Below are positions 32,870 to 41,096 of a stretch of DNA of 64,000 nucleotides, piece after piece (positions within the stretch are counted from its first letter, which is position 1; each line of letters starts with the position of its first letter). Origin of the DNA: Promicromonospora sp042731755 (GTDB taxonomy: Bacteria; Actinomycetota; Actinomycetes; Actinomycetales; Cellulomonadaceae); assembly GCF_042731755.1 (NCBI RefSeq), contig NZ_JBHWLR010000004.1, positions 62,001 through 126,000 of the forward strand, written 5' to 3'. A program made the translations under genes and the position numbers. Under the pieces are notes generated by a model. The model saw only the letters and a program-made list of their open reading frames with translations. It made no database searches and was not told the DNA's origin.

Positions 32870-34300
32870 ACCTCATCGACCTCCAAGAAGGCCCGGCCCG
32901 CGTACCGGTGCACCGAGTGCGGCTGGACCACCGTCAAGTGGGTCGGCCGCTGCGGGGAGTGCCAGGAGTGGGGCACCGTGACCGAGGACGGACCGGCGGC
33001 GAGCGGGCCGCGCACCGCCGCCGTCTCCCCCGCCCGCGCGCCCGCCCGGCCCATCGCCGACATCGACGTGGAGTCGGCGCGCGCCAACCCGACGGGCGTC
33101 GGCGAGTTCGACCGGGTCCTCGGCGGCGGCCTGGTGCCCGGGGCCGTGATCCTGCTCGCGGGCGAGCCGGGCGTCGGCAAGTCGACCCTGCTGCTCGCTG
33201 TCGCGAGCAACGTGGCCGACGGCGCGCTGGGCCCCGACGGGTTCGAGTCGCCCCGCACGGTGCTGTACGTGACGGGCGAGGAGTCGGCCGGGCAGGTGCG
33301 GCTGCGGGCCGAGCGGATCGGGGCACTCTCGCGCACCCTGCTGCTGGCCGCGGAGACGGACCTCGGGACGGTGCTGGGGCACCTGGAGGCGAACCAGCCG
33401 GACATGCTGATCGTCGACTCGGTGCAGACCATCGCGTCCGCGCAGGTGGACGGGGCTCCGGGCGGTGTCTCGCAGGTGCGGGAGGTCGCCGCGGCGCTGA
33501 TCGCCGTGGCCAAGGAGCGGCAGATCCCGACCATCCTCGTGGGGCATGTGACCAAGGACGGCTCCGTGGCCGGCCCCCGCACGCTGGAGCACCTGGTCGA
33601 CGTGGTCTGCCAGTTCGAGGGCGACCGGCACTCGCGCCTGCGCATGATCCGCGCGGTGAAGAACCGGTACGGCCCCACGGACGAGGTGGGCTGCTTCGAC
33701 CTGTCCGAGGACGGGATCGTGGGGCTGCCCGACCCGTCCGGGCTGTTCCTGTCACACGCCGGCACGGGGGTGGCCGGGTCCTGCATCACGGTCACGCTGG
33801 AGGGACGCCGTCCGCTCGCCGTCGAGGTGCAGGGGCTCGTGGCGCCCAGCCCCCTGAACAACCCGCGCCGTGCGACCAGCGGCGTGGACTCCAGCCGGCT
33901 GGCGATGATCCTCGCCGTGCTCCAGCGGCACGGCGGGCTGCGGCTCGCCGACCAGGACGTCTACGCCTCGACGGTGGGCGGCGTCCGGATCAGCGAGCCG
34001 GCGTCCGACCTCGCGGCCGCCCTCGCGCTGGTGTCCGCGCGGACCGGGAAGCCGCTGCCCGGCGCCACGGTCGCGGTCGGGGAGGTGGGACTGGCCGGGG
34101 ACCTGCGCCCCGTCGCCGGGCTGGACCGCCGCCTGGGCGAGGCCGCCCGCCTGGGGTTCGCCCACGCCGTCGTGCCGCACGGGACCGGGGTCAAGGCACC
34201 CGAGGGGCTCCAGCTCGTCGAGGCGACGCACATCCGCGACGCGGTGGAGTGGGCGCAGGGCCTAGGCCGTCGAGGTGACAACACCATGGACGACAGATGA
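32867..34300 (+). CDS. radA: DNA repair protein RadA/Sms
   Basis: This 477-residue RecA-like DNA helicase helps recombination intermediates branch-migrate. An N-terminal zinc finger has Cys15, Cys18, Cys29 and Cys32 (YRCTECG, GRCGECQEW). The ATPase core has Walker A GEPGVGKST and the RadA-specific motif as KNRYG, where KNRFG is more usual. A Lon-protease-like domain ends the protein, with PGATVAVGEVGLAGDLRPVAGLDRRLGEAARLGF. GTG 32867 is chosen because the zinc finger follows immediately and a leaderless -10 precedes it. disA follows after 53 nt; this pairing is widely conserved. Confidence 0.96.
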   Translation: MTSSTSKKARPAYRCTECGWTTVKWVGRCGECQEWGTVTEDGPAASGPRTAAVSPARAPARPIADIDVESARANPTGVGEFDRVLGGGLVPGAVILLAGEPGVGKSTLLLAVASNVADGALGPDGFESPRTVLYVTGEESAGQVRLRAERIGALSRTLLLAAETDLGTVLGHLEANQPDMLIVDSVQTIASAQVDGAPGGVSQVREVAAALIAVAKERQIPTILVGHVTKDGSVAGPRTLEHLVDVVCQFEGDRHSRLRMIRAVKNRYGPTDEVGCFDLSEDGIVGLPDPSGLFLSHAGTGVAGSCITVTLEGRRPLAVEVQGLVAPSPLNNPRRATSGVDSSRLAMILAVLQRHGGLRLADQDVYASTVGGVRISEPASDLAAALALVSARTGKPLPGATVAVGEVGLAGDLRPVAGLDRRLGEAARLGFAHAVVPHGTGVKAPEGLQLVEATHIRDAVEWAQGLGRRGDNTMDDR

Positions 34301-34341
34301 CCGGTTCATGAAACCAACTGCTTGCCCCCGAGGGCACAGCG

Positions 34342-34356
34342 TAGGATTTCTTCGTG
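34342..34356 (+). promoter_or_regulatory. Leaderless -10 element of disA
   Basis: TAGGAT (34342-34347) lies exactly six bases before the GTG of disA, with no ribosome site. It suggests that disA has its own promoter inside the radA-disA gap in addition to read-through. Confidence 0.55.
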
Positions 34357-35436
34357 GCCACGACCTCCTCGCACACTGACGAGCTGCTCCGTGAGACCCT
34401 GGCCGCCGTCGCGCCCGGGACCGAACTTCGCGACGGACTAGAACGCATCCTGCGCGGCCGCACCGGCGCGCTCATCGTGCTCGGTCTCGACCCGGTCGTC
34501 GAGCAGATCTGCTCCGGCGGCTTCTCGCTCGACGTCGACTTCTCGGCCACCCGCCTGCGCGAGCTGTCCAAGATGGACGGCGCCGTCGTGCTCGACCGGC
34601 ACGCCACGCGCATCCGCAAGGCCGCCGTGCAGCTGCTGCCCGACCCGACGATAGAGACCACCGAGTCCGGCACCCGGCACCGCACGGCCGAGCGCGTGGC
34701 CAAGCAGACCGGGTTCCCTGTCATCTCGGTGAGCCAGTCCATGCGGATCGTCGCCCTCTATGTGGGCGGCCAGCGGCACGTGCTGGAGGACTCGGACACG
34801 ATCCTCGGCCGCGCCAACCAGGCGCTCGCGACGCTGGAGCGCTACCGCGCCCGCCTCGACGAGGTATCCGGCACGCTGTCGGCGCTGGAGATCGAGGACC
34901 TGGTCACCGTGCGCGACGTGTGCTCCGTGGTGCAGCGCCTGGAGATGGTGGGGCGCATCTCCGACGAGATCGCCGGCTACGTGATCGAGCTCGGTGTGGA
35001 CGGCCGCCTGCTGGCGCTCCAGCTCGACGAGCTGATCGGCGACGTCGGCTCCGACCGCGAGTTCGTGATCCGCGACTACGTGCTCAGCCGCAAGGACCGC
35101 ACGCTCGCCGACGTGCAGGCGGAGCTCTCCGCGCTCACGTCGCAGGAGCTGCTCGATATGAGCCAGATCGGCCGGATCCTGGACCTGCCGGGCGGCGGGG
35201 ACGCGCTCGACGCCGCCGTCGCGCCGCACGGCTACCGGCTCCTGTCCAAGGTGCCGCGCCTGCCCAGCGTCACCATCGAGCAGCTCGTGGGGCACTTCAG
35301 CAGCCTGCAGAAGCTCCTTGCCGCGAGCGTGGACGACCTCATGTCGGTCGACGGCGTGGGCGAGCAGCGCGCCCGGACGATCCGCGAGGGGCTGTCTCGG
35401 CTCGCCGAGTCGAGCATCCTCGAACGCTACGTCTGA
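34354..35436 (+). CDS. disA: Diadenylate cyclase / DNA integrity scanning protein DisA
   Basis: This 360-residue enzyme makes cyclic di-AMP from two ATP while scanning DNA for branched structures. The DAC domain carries D75-G76-A77 (KMDGAVV) and R108-H109-R110 (SGTRHRTAER), at the same residue numbers as in characterised DisA proteins, which fixes the start at GTG 34354. A helical spine follows, and a C-terminal helix-hairpin-helix DNA-binding domain (VDDLMSVDGVGEQRARTIREGL) ends the protein. It forms octamers in relatives. It is cotranscribed with or immediately follows radA, which is known to modulate DisA. A tandem hairpin array lies after the stop. Confidence 0.97.
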   Translation: MATTSSHTDELLRETLAAVAPGTELRDGLERILRGRTGALIVLGLDPVVEQICSGGFSLDVDFSATRLRELSKMDGAVVLDRHATRIRKAAVQLLPDPTIETTESGTRHRTAERVAKQTGFPVISVSQSMRIVALYVGGQRHVLEDSDTILGRANQALATLERYRARLDEVSGTLSALEIEDLVTVRDVCSVVQRLEMVGRISDEIAGYVIELGVDGRLLALQLDELIGDVGSDREFVIRDYVLSRKDRTLADVQAELSALTSQELLDMSQIGRILDLPGGGDALDAAVAPHGYRLLSKVPRLPSVTIEQLVGHFSSLQKLLAASVDDLMSVDGVGEQRARTIREGLSRLAESSILERYV

Positions 35437-35466
35437 CCCACTCCCTCCCGCCCCGCCCCGCGCGCC

Positions 35467-35692
35467 GAGTCAGCCGGTTGGTCCGACCACCCACCTGACT
35501 CACCCCCGGCCGACTCCCGAGTCAGCCGGTTGGTCCGACCACCCACCTGACTCGCCCCCGGCCGACTCCCGAGTCAGCCGGTTGGTCGGTCCACCCACCT
35601 GACTCACCCCCGGCCGACTCCCGAGTCAGCCGGTTGGTCCGACCACCCACCTGACTCGGCATCGACGTGGAGCTGAGTCAGCCGGACGGTCC
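35467..35692. repeat. Tandem array of 52-bp hairpin repeats
   Basis: Units begin with GAGTCAGCCGG at 35467, 35519, 35571, 35623 and 35675, spaced exactly 52 bp apart. The first four are nearly identical and the fifth is diverged and shortened. Each unit contains an imperfect palindrome of 35 bp whose ends are GAGTCAG and CTGACTC, with GGTC-N-GACC at the centre. The array fills the gap between converging disA and the next minus-strand gene, so it may be a multiplied bidirectional terminator. There are no spacers, so it is not CRISPR. Confidence 0.85.
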
Positions 35693-35697
35693 GGAGA

Positions 35698-36564
35698 TCA
35701 CGGGCTCGACGGCTCGGCCTTCTCGTCGGTGTCCGGCTCCGCGTCGGTGTCCGCTCCCTGCTTCCCGCTCGCGTCGGTGTCCGCTCCCTGTTTCCCGCCC
35801 GCGTCGGTGTCCGGCTTCCCGGAACCGCTCGGCGACGCGCCCCCGGACGGTTCGCCCGACGACGACCCGGACGGCGAGGGCGAACCGGACGGCTGCGGCA
35901 CCGTGTACGTCAGCCGCACGACGTCGCTGGCCGCCCCCTCGACACCGGCGAGCGTGACCTGCGCCGTGTACTCCCCGGCCGTCGGCTTGGGCTGGTCGGC
36001 CGCGCAGCCCGGCGCCGAGCGCGCGTCGGACCAGCTCACGTTCGTCACGTCGACGTCGCCCGGCCCGAGGAGCAGCAGCCGCTCCTCGTCCTGGTCGGCG
36101 CAGTCCGCCGACGACCAGGCCCGCTCCGCCGTCTGCTCGCCCAGCTCGCCCTCGTACACGGTCACGGCGAGACCGTGCCGGGGCGCCTCGACCAGGCACT
36201 GCACCTGACCGGTGTTCCGCACCGACACGGTGAACCTGACGGGCACCCCGGGCGTCACCGCCGTGCGGTCGGCCGCGAGCCCCACGTCGAGGTCATCGGG
36301 CGTGCACGGCGCGGCCGCGGCGTTCGGGTCCACGGGCTCGGGCGGGCTCAGCTTCTCCGCCAGGATCGGCGGGTCCGGGTGCGGCCACGTCACCGCGACC
36401 CCGATCCCGCCCAGCGCCACCACGGCCAGCACCGCGATCAGCCGCCCCGGCCGGCGGGGGCGTCTGCCGGACGGGCGCTGCTCCACCGCGACCCGACCCA
36501 GGGACCACTCGGCCCGTTCCGGCGCACTGACCACCTGCTCGACCCCCAGAAGCTGTTGCGACAC
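35698..36564 (-). CDS. Membrane-anchored hypothetical protein with low-complexity tail
   Basis: This 288-residue protein has a cytoplasmic N-terminus, one membrane helix near residues 42-60 (LIAVLAVVALGGIGVAVTW), and an exported beta-sandwich-like domain (VGLAADRTAVTPGVPVRFTVSVRNTGQVQCLVEAPRHGL) with four cysteines that could form disulphides. The last 65 residues are Ser/Gly/Pro-rich and contain a duplicated GKQGADTDA repeat, which suggests a flexible surface segment. Function is unknown. The tail repeat is reflected as a short DNA repeat near 35750-35800. The 289-nt gap to mutY has two 27-bp direct copies (36713 and 36766) of a GC-rich sequence and no gene. Confidence 0.75.
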   Translation of the reverse strand: MSQQLLGVEQVVSAPERAEWSLGRVAVEQRPSGRRPRRPGRLIAVLAVVALGGIGVAVTWPHPDPPILAEKLSPPEPVDPNAAAAPCTPDDLDVGLAADRTAVTPGVPVRFTVSVRNTGQVQCLVEAPRHGLAVTVYEGELGEQTAERAWSSADCADQDEERLLLLGPGDVDVTNVSWSDARSAPGCAADQPKPTAGEYTAQVTLAGVEGAASDVVRLTYTVPQPSGSPSPSGSSSGEPSGGASPSGSGKPDTDAGGKQGADTDASGKQGADTDAEPDTDEKAEPSSP

Positions 36565-36853
36565 CTACGGCCTGACGTGCTCCGCCGGCCGCGGCACCAA
36601 AGTACGACTCCGCGCGGGGCCCGGGCGGCAGCCGCGCCGCCGAGTCGGTCACATGTCCGACTTCACTGCCCGGCCGGGCCGCGCCGGGCCGAGCTGGACC
36701 GCGCCGCCCGCGCCACGCCCGCGGCCCATCGCCCGCCCGGCCGCGCCAGGCCCGCCGCCCGCCGCCCACGCCCGCGGCCCATCGCCCGCCCGCCCGCACA
36801 CCACCACCCACCGGGTCGGCCGGACCACCGCCCGTGCGGCAGGATGAGTCCCC

Positions 36854-37750
36854 GTGACAACAGCGGAGGCGACGCGACGTACCGGGGTGCGCTCCAGCGT
36901 CGTGCAGTGGTTCGACGGCGCCGCGCGCGACCTGCCCTGGCGGGCGCCGGACCGCACCGCGTGGGGCGTGCTGGTGAGCGAGGTCATGCTGCAGCAGACC
37001 CCCGTGGTGCGCGTCGAGCCCGCGTGGCACGCGTGGCTGGAGCAGTGGCCCACGCCCGCGGACCTGGCGCAGGCTCCGACCGCCGACGTGCTGCGCGCCT
37101 GGGGCCGCCTCGGCTACCCCCGCCGCGCGCTGCGCCTGCAGGAGTGCGCCCGGACGATCGTCGAGCGGCACGACGGCGTGGTGCCGCGCACCGAGCCCGA
37201 GCTGCTCGCCCTGCCCGGCGTCGGCGAGTACACGGCCGCCGCGGTGCTGGCGTTCGCCTACGGCAAGCGGTCCGTGGTGGTCGACACGAACGTGCGGCGG
37301 GTGCTGGCGCGGGCGGTCGGCGGGTCGGCGCTTCCCGCGCCGTCGTACACGGCCGCCGAACGGGCGCTGGCGACGTCGCTCGCCCCCGAGGGCGACGCCG
37401 ACGCCGCGCGGTGGGCCGCCGCCTCGATGGAGCTGGGCGCGCTGGTCTGCACCGCGAAGGCGCCGAAGTGCGGTGCGTGCCCCGTCGCCGGGCTGTGCGC
37501 GTGGCGCCGTGCCGGCTCGCCCCCGGACGCGCACGCCGACAAGCGCCGCACCCAGGCCTGGGCGGGCACCGACCGGCAGGCGCGCGGCCGGGTGATGGCG
37601 GAGCTCCGGCACGCGTCGGAACCCGTGGACCGAGCCCTGCTCGCGGGCCTGTGGCACGACCCGGCCCAGCTCGACCGCGCGATCGCCGGCCTCGTCGAGG
37701 ACGGCCTGGCCGAGCAGGACGACGCCGGCCGCCTGCACCTGCCCCGGTAG
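36854..37750 (+). CDS. mutY: A/G-specific adenine DNA glycosylase MutY
   Basis: This 298-residue base-excision enzyme removes adenine mispaired with 8-oxoguanine. The helix-hairpin-helix is LPGVGEYTAAAVLAFAYG, followed by catalytic Asp in VVVDTNVRRVLAR. The iron-sulphur cluster ligands are CTAKAPKCGACPVAGLC with spacing C-x6-C-x2-C-x5-C, as in MutY. The C-terminal NUDIX-like domain of E. coli MutY is missing; instead about 75 residues form a winged-helix-like end. That short form is common in actinobacteria. GTG 36854 starts the frame, with CAGGAT eight bases upstream. Confidence 0.93.
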   Translation: MTTAEATRRTGVRSSVVQWFDGAARDLPWRAPDRTAWGVLVSEVMLQQTPVVRVEPAWHAWLEQWPTPADLAQAPTADVLRAWGRLGYPRRALRLQECARTIVERHDGVVPRTEPELLALPGVGEYTAAAVLAFAYGKRSVVVDTNVRRVLARAVGGSALPAPSYTAAERALATSLAPEGDADAARWAAASMELGALVCTAKAPKCGACPVAGLCAWRRAGSPPDAHADKRRTQAWAGTDRQARGRVMAELRHASEPVDRALLAGLWHDPAQLDRAIAGLVEDGLAEQDDAGRLHLPR

Positions 37751-37757
37751 CGCGGGG

Positions 37758-38285
37758 TCAGAGCTCCAGCAGCATCCGCGAGTTGCCCAGCGTGTTGGGC
37801 TTCACGCGCGCCAGGTCGAGGAACTCGGCCACGCCCTCGTCGTACGAGCGCAGCAGCTCGGTGTACACCTCGGGCGTCACGGGTGTGCCGTCGATCTCCC
37901 GGAACCCGTGCGCGGCGAAGAAGTCGACCTCGAACGTGAGGCAGAAGACCCGGCTCAGGCCCAGCGCGCGGGCCCGCTCGACCAGCGCCTCGAGCAGCGC
38001 GTGCCCCACCTTGCGGCCGCGCCAGTCGCGGTGCACGGCCAGCGTGCGCACCTCGGCGAGGTCGTCCCACATCACGTGCAGCGCCCCGCAGCCGACGGCG
38101 GAGCCCGGCGTGGCGGGGTCGGCCGCCACCAGGAACTCCTGGACCGCCTCGAAGTACCCGACCATCTCGTACGGCCGGAGGATGCGCTCCTGGCTCAGCG
38201 GCTGGACGAGGTCGCGGATGGTGCGCACGTCGGCGGGAAGGGCGGGTCGGATCACGGGCACTGCCGGCGCCTCGGGTGTCGTCAC
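37758..38285 (-). CDS. argA: Amino-acid N-acetyltransferase (ArgA-like GNAT)
   Basis: This 175-residue GNAT-fold acetyltransferase resembles the short actinobacterial N-acetylglutamate synthase, as in Mycobacterium tuberculosis, and lacks the amino-acid-kinase domain of E. coli ArgA. Landmarks are IRPALPADVRTIRDLVQPLSQERILRPYE at the start, VGCGALHVMWDDLAEVRTLAVHRDWRGRKVGHALLEAL (acetyl-CoA pyrophosphate loop RGRKVG), and VDFFAAHGFREIDGTPV. It would start arginine synthesis by acetylating glutamate. It converges on mutY with 7 nt between the stops. Confidence 0.85.
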   Translation of the reverse strand: MTTPEAPAVPVIRPALPADVRTIRDLVQPLSQERILRPYEMVGYFEAVQEFLVAADPATPGSAVGCGALHVMWDDLAEVRTLAVHRDWRGRKVGHALLEALVERARALGLSRVFCLTFEVDFFAAHGFREIDGTPVTPEVYTELLRSYDEGVAEFLDLARVKPNTLGNSRMLLEL

Positions 38286-38469
38286 GGCGACACACTACGG
38301 CGGGCGGACGCAGCGGGTGACGTGCGGGTGACATCTGGACGGCACCGCACGCCCCTTACCTGGTGAAACGAATGGCAAACCGGAAAGTGAGCGAGAGAAC
38401 ATCCCAACACACCCTCGCCACAAGGGCAAAGGTCTTGCCAAGTCACGGAATGCGTGGTGAGTTTGGCGC

Positions 38470-40215
38470 ATGGCCTCTACACGCCTGACCGCAGAAGCGA
38501 GGACCCAAGCACTGGCTGCGCTCGAAGCCAGCGTCAGCCCCGCCGCAGAGCTCGACGTGCTGGTGATCGGGGGCGGCGTCACCGGCGCCGGCATAGCCCT
38601 CGACGCGGTCACGCGGGGGCTGTCGACCGCGGTCGTCGAGGCACAGGACTGGGCGCAGGGCACGTCCAGCCGCAGCAGCAAGCTGGTGCACGGCGGCCTC
38701 CGCTATCTCCAGATGCTCGACTTCGCGCTGGTGCACGAGGCGCTCACGGAGCGCGACCTCCTGCTACGGGACCTCGCACCGCACCTGGTGCGGCCGGTCC
38801 CGTTCCTGTATCCCCTGGAGCACCGGGTCTGGGAGCGCGCCTACGTGGGCGCCGGCATCGCACTGTACGACGTCCTCGCGACGCTGACCCCCGGCCGCCG
38901 GCCGATGCCGTTCCACCGGCACCTGAGCCGCCACCAGATGGAGGCCAAGTTCCCGGACCTGGCCCACGACGCCGCCGTCGGGGCCGTCCAGTACTGGGAC
39001 GCGTCGGTCGACGACGCCCGCCTGGTCGCGACCCTGATCCGCACGGCAGCGAGCTACGGGGCGCACGCCGCCAGCCGGACCCAGCTGGTCAGCCTGACGC
39101 AGGGCGCGACCGGCGCCGTGAACGGCGCGGTGGTCGTGGACCTGGAGACGGGCAAGGAGATCACCGTCCGGGCACGGTCCGTGATCAACGCGACCGGCGT
39201 GTGGACCGAGGACACCGAGGCCCTGGCCGGCTCGGAGGGCGGGCTGCGCGTGCTCGCCAGCAAGGGCGTGCACCTGATCGTCCCGCGCGAGCGCATCCGG
39301 GGGCACGTCGGGCTGATCCTGCAGACGGAGAAGTCCGTGCTGTTCGTCATCCCGTGGTCCCGGTACTGGATCATCGGCACCACGGACACCCACTGGAGCC
39401 TCGACCCGACCCACCCCGTGGCCACGAGCACCGACATCGACTACGTGCTGGACCACGCGAACGCGGTGCTCGCACACCCCCTGACCAGGGAAGACGTCAT
39501 CGGCACCTACGCGGGCCTGCGCCCGCTGCTGCAGCCGGGCACCAAGGCCGGCACGAGCAGCTCGAAGGTCAGCCGCGAGCACACCGTCGCGTCGCCGACG
39601 CCGGGCCTCACCGTCGTCGCGGGCGGCAAGCTCACGACGTACCGGATCATGGCCAAGGACGCCGTGGACTTCGCGATCGGGCAGCGCGCCGCCGCGCTGC
39701 CGTCGATCACGCACCAGATCCCGCTCACGGGCGCCGTCGGGCTGCGCGCCGTCCAGCGCCAGGCGCGCACCTGGGGCAAGCGGTTCGGCTGGTCGCCCCC
39801 GATGCTGGACCACCTGCTCCACCGGTACGGCGCCAACCTCGCCGAGATCGTGGAGCTGTGCGACGCCGACCCGTCGCTGGCCAAGCCGCTCGAGCACGCC
39901 TCCGCCTACCTGCGCGCCGAGGTGCACTACGCGGTGAGCCACGAGGGCGCCCTCCACCTGGAGGACGTGCTCGGTCACCGTACGCGGCTGGTCTACGAGG
40001 TGGCGGACAGCGGCACGGCGGCCGCAGACGAGATCGCCGCCGTCGTCGGCCCGCTGCTCGGCTGGGACGCGTCGGACACCGAGCGTGAGGTCAGCGCCTG
40101 GCGGGCGCGCATCGACGCGGAACGCCAGGCCGCGGAAGAGGCCGACGACGAGGGCGCCGAGCGGGCGCGCCTGACCACACCGGACGTGGCGGCCATGCAG
40201 CCGCTCCGAAACTAA
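38470..40215 (+). CDS. glpD: Glycerol-3-phosphate dehydrogenase (FAD-dependent)
   Basis: This 581-residue flavoenzyme oxidises glycerol-3-phosphate to dihydroxyacetone phosphate and passes electrons to the quinone pool at the membrane. The FAD-binding motif is LDVLVIGGGVTGAGIALDA, then SSRSSKLVHGGLRYLQ, a GlpD signature, and a late GLTVVAGGKLTTYRIMAKDAVD. The C-terminal domain (SPPMLDHLLHRYG onwards) is the usual DAO_C extension. It heads glpD-glpF-glpK. The upstream 184 nt hold short TTGCC/GGCAA inverted repeats near 38427-38441 that could be a GlpR-type site; this is weak. Confidence 0.97.
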   Translation: MASTRLTAEARTQALAALEASVSPAAELDVLVIGGGVTGAGIALDAVTRGLSTAVVEAQDWAQGTSSRSSKLVHGGLRYLQMLDFALVHEALTERDLLLRDLAPHLVRPVPFLYPLEHRVWERAYVGAGIALYDVLATLTPGRRPMPFHRHLSRHQMEAKFPDLAHDAAVGAVQYWDASVDDARLVATLIRTAASYGAHAASRTQLVSLTQGATGAVNGAVVVDLETGKEITVRARSVINATGVWTEDTEALAGSEGGLRVLASKGVHLIVPRERIRGHVGLILQTEKSVLFVIPWSRYWIIGTTDTHWSLDPTHPVATSTDIDYVLDHANAVLAHPLTREDVIGTYAGLRPLLQPGTKAGTSSSKVSREHTVASPTPGLTVVAGGKLTTYRIMAKDAVDFAIGQRAAALPSITHQIPLTGAVGLRAVQRQARTWGKRFGWSPPMLDHLLHRYGANLAEIVELCDADPSLAKPLEHASAYLRAEVHYAVSHEGALHLEDVLGHRTRLVYEVADSGTAAADEIAAVVGPLLGWDASDTEREVSAWRARIDAERQAAEEADDEGAERARLTTPDVAAMQPLRN

Positions 40216-40321
40216 GGAAAGACGAGGCCAACTACTACTCACAGCCGACGGGTCGCCCCTGAGGGACCGCCGGGACTACCTCCGTACGCCGACAGAGCTG
40301 TCGGCAGAAAGCGAGTCAGCG

Positions 40322-41050
40322 ATGAACGCATTCACGGACATCATCGTGCCGGAGTTCCTGGGCACGATGATCCTGCTCCTCGGCGGTGCCGGTGTGGTGG
40401 CGAACGCCATCCTGCCCAAGAACAAGGGCTTCAACGGCGGCTGGCTGATGATCAACTTCGGGTGGGGCCTCGCGGTGTTCGCGGGTGTCTTCGTGTCGCT
40501 GAAGTCCGGCGCGCACATCAACCCGGCAGTCACCCTCGGCATCCTGGCCAGCGGGGCCGAGGAGTTCGCCCCGGGGGTCGCCGCCGACTTCGGCAACATG
40601 CTCATCTACTGGGTGGCGCAGCTCTGCGGCGCCTTCGTGGGCGCGATCCTCGCGTACCTGGCGTACAAGCAGCACTTCGACCAGGACGCCGACCCGGCCG
40701 TGAAGCTGGGCGTGTTCTCCACGGGCCCGGCGATCCGCTCGTACACGTGGAACTTCGTCACCGAGGTCATCGGCACGTTCATGCTGGTCTTCGTCATCCT
40801 GTCGTTCGCCAACTGGCCCGGGGACATGGGACCGCTGGCCGCCGCCCTCCTCGTGACCGGCATCGGTGCGAGCCTCGGTGGTCCGACGGGGTACGCGATC
40901 AACCCGGCACGTGACTTCGGCCCGCGGATCGCCCACTTCGTCCTCCCCATCCCGGGCAAGGGGTCGAGCGACTGGGCCTACTCGTGGGTCCCGGTGCTCG
41001 GACCGCTGGTCGGCGGCGCGCTGGGCGGCCTGCTCGCCGCGTCCCTCTGA
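40322..41050 (+). CDS. glpF: Glycerol facilitator (aquaglyceroporin)
   Basis: This 242-residue MIP channel has six membrane helices and both pore-lining motifs: HINPAVTLG in the first half and YAINPARDFGPR in the second. The aspartate after the second NPAR is the mark of glycerol-conducting channels. It allows glycerol to diffuse in, where GlpK traps it as glycerol-3-phosphate. It lies 106 nt after glpD and 46 nt before glpK. The ribosome site is weak (AAAGCGAG). Confidence 0.95.
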   Translation: MNAFTDIIVPEFLGTMILLLGGAGVVANAILPKNKGFNGGWLMINFGWGLAVFAGVFVSLKSGAHINPAVTLGILASGAEEFAPGVAADFGNMLIYWVAQLCGAFVGAILAYLAYKQHFDQDADPAVKLGVFSTGPAIRSYTWNFVTEVIGTFMLVFVILSFANWPGDMGPLAAALLVTGIGASLGGPTGYAINPARDFGPRIAHFVLPIPGKGSSDWAYSWVPVLGPLVGGALGGLLAASL

Positions 41051-41096
41051 GCCGAACCTCAGGCAGACCTCGACACAGACAAGGGAGTCAACTCCG

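Noticed and set aside
35467..35692. Possible CRISPR array
   Set aside because: The 52-bp units are contiguous with no unique spacers, and no cas genes are present.
38427..38441. GGCAA-AGGTC-TTGCC before glpD as a GlpR operator
   Set aside because: The dyad is short and I know no matching actinobacterial consensus, so it is only mentioned under glpD.
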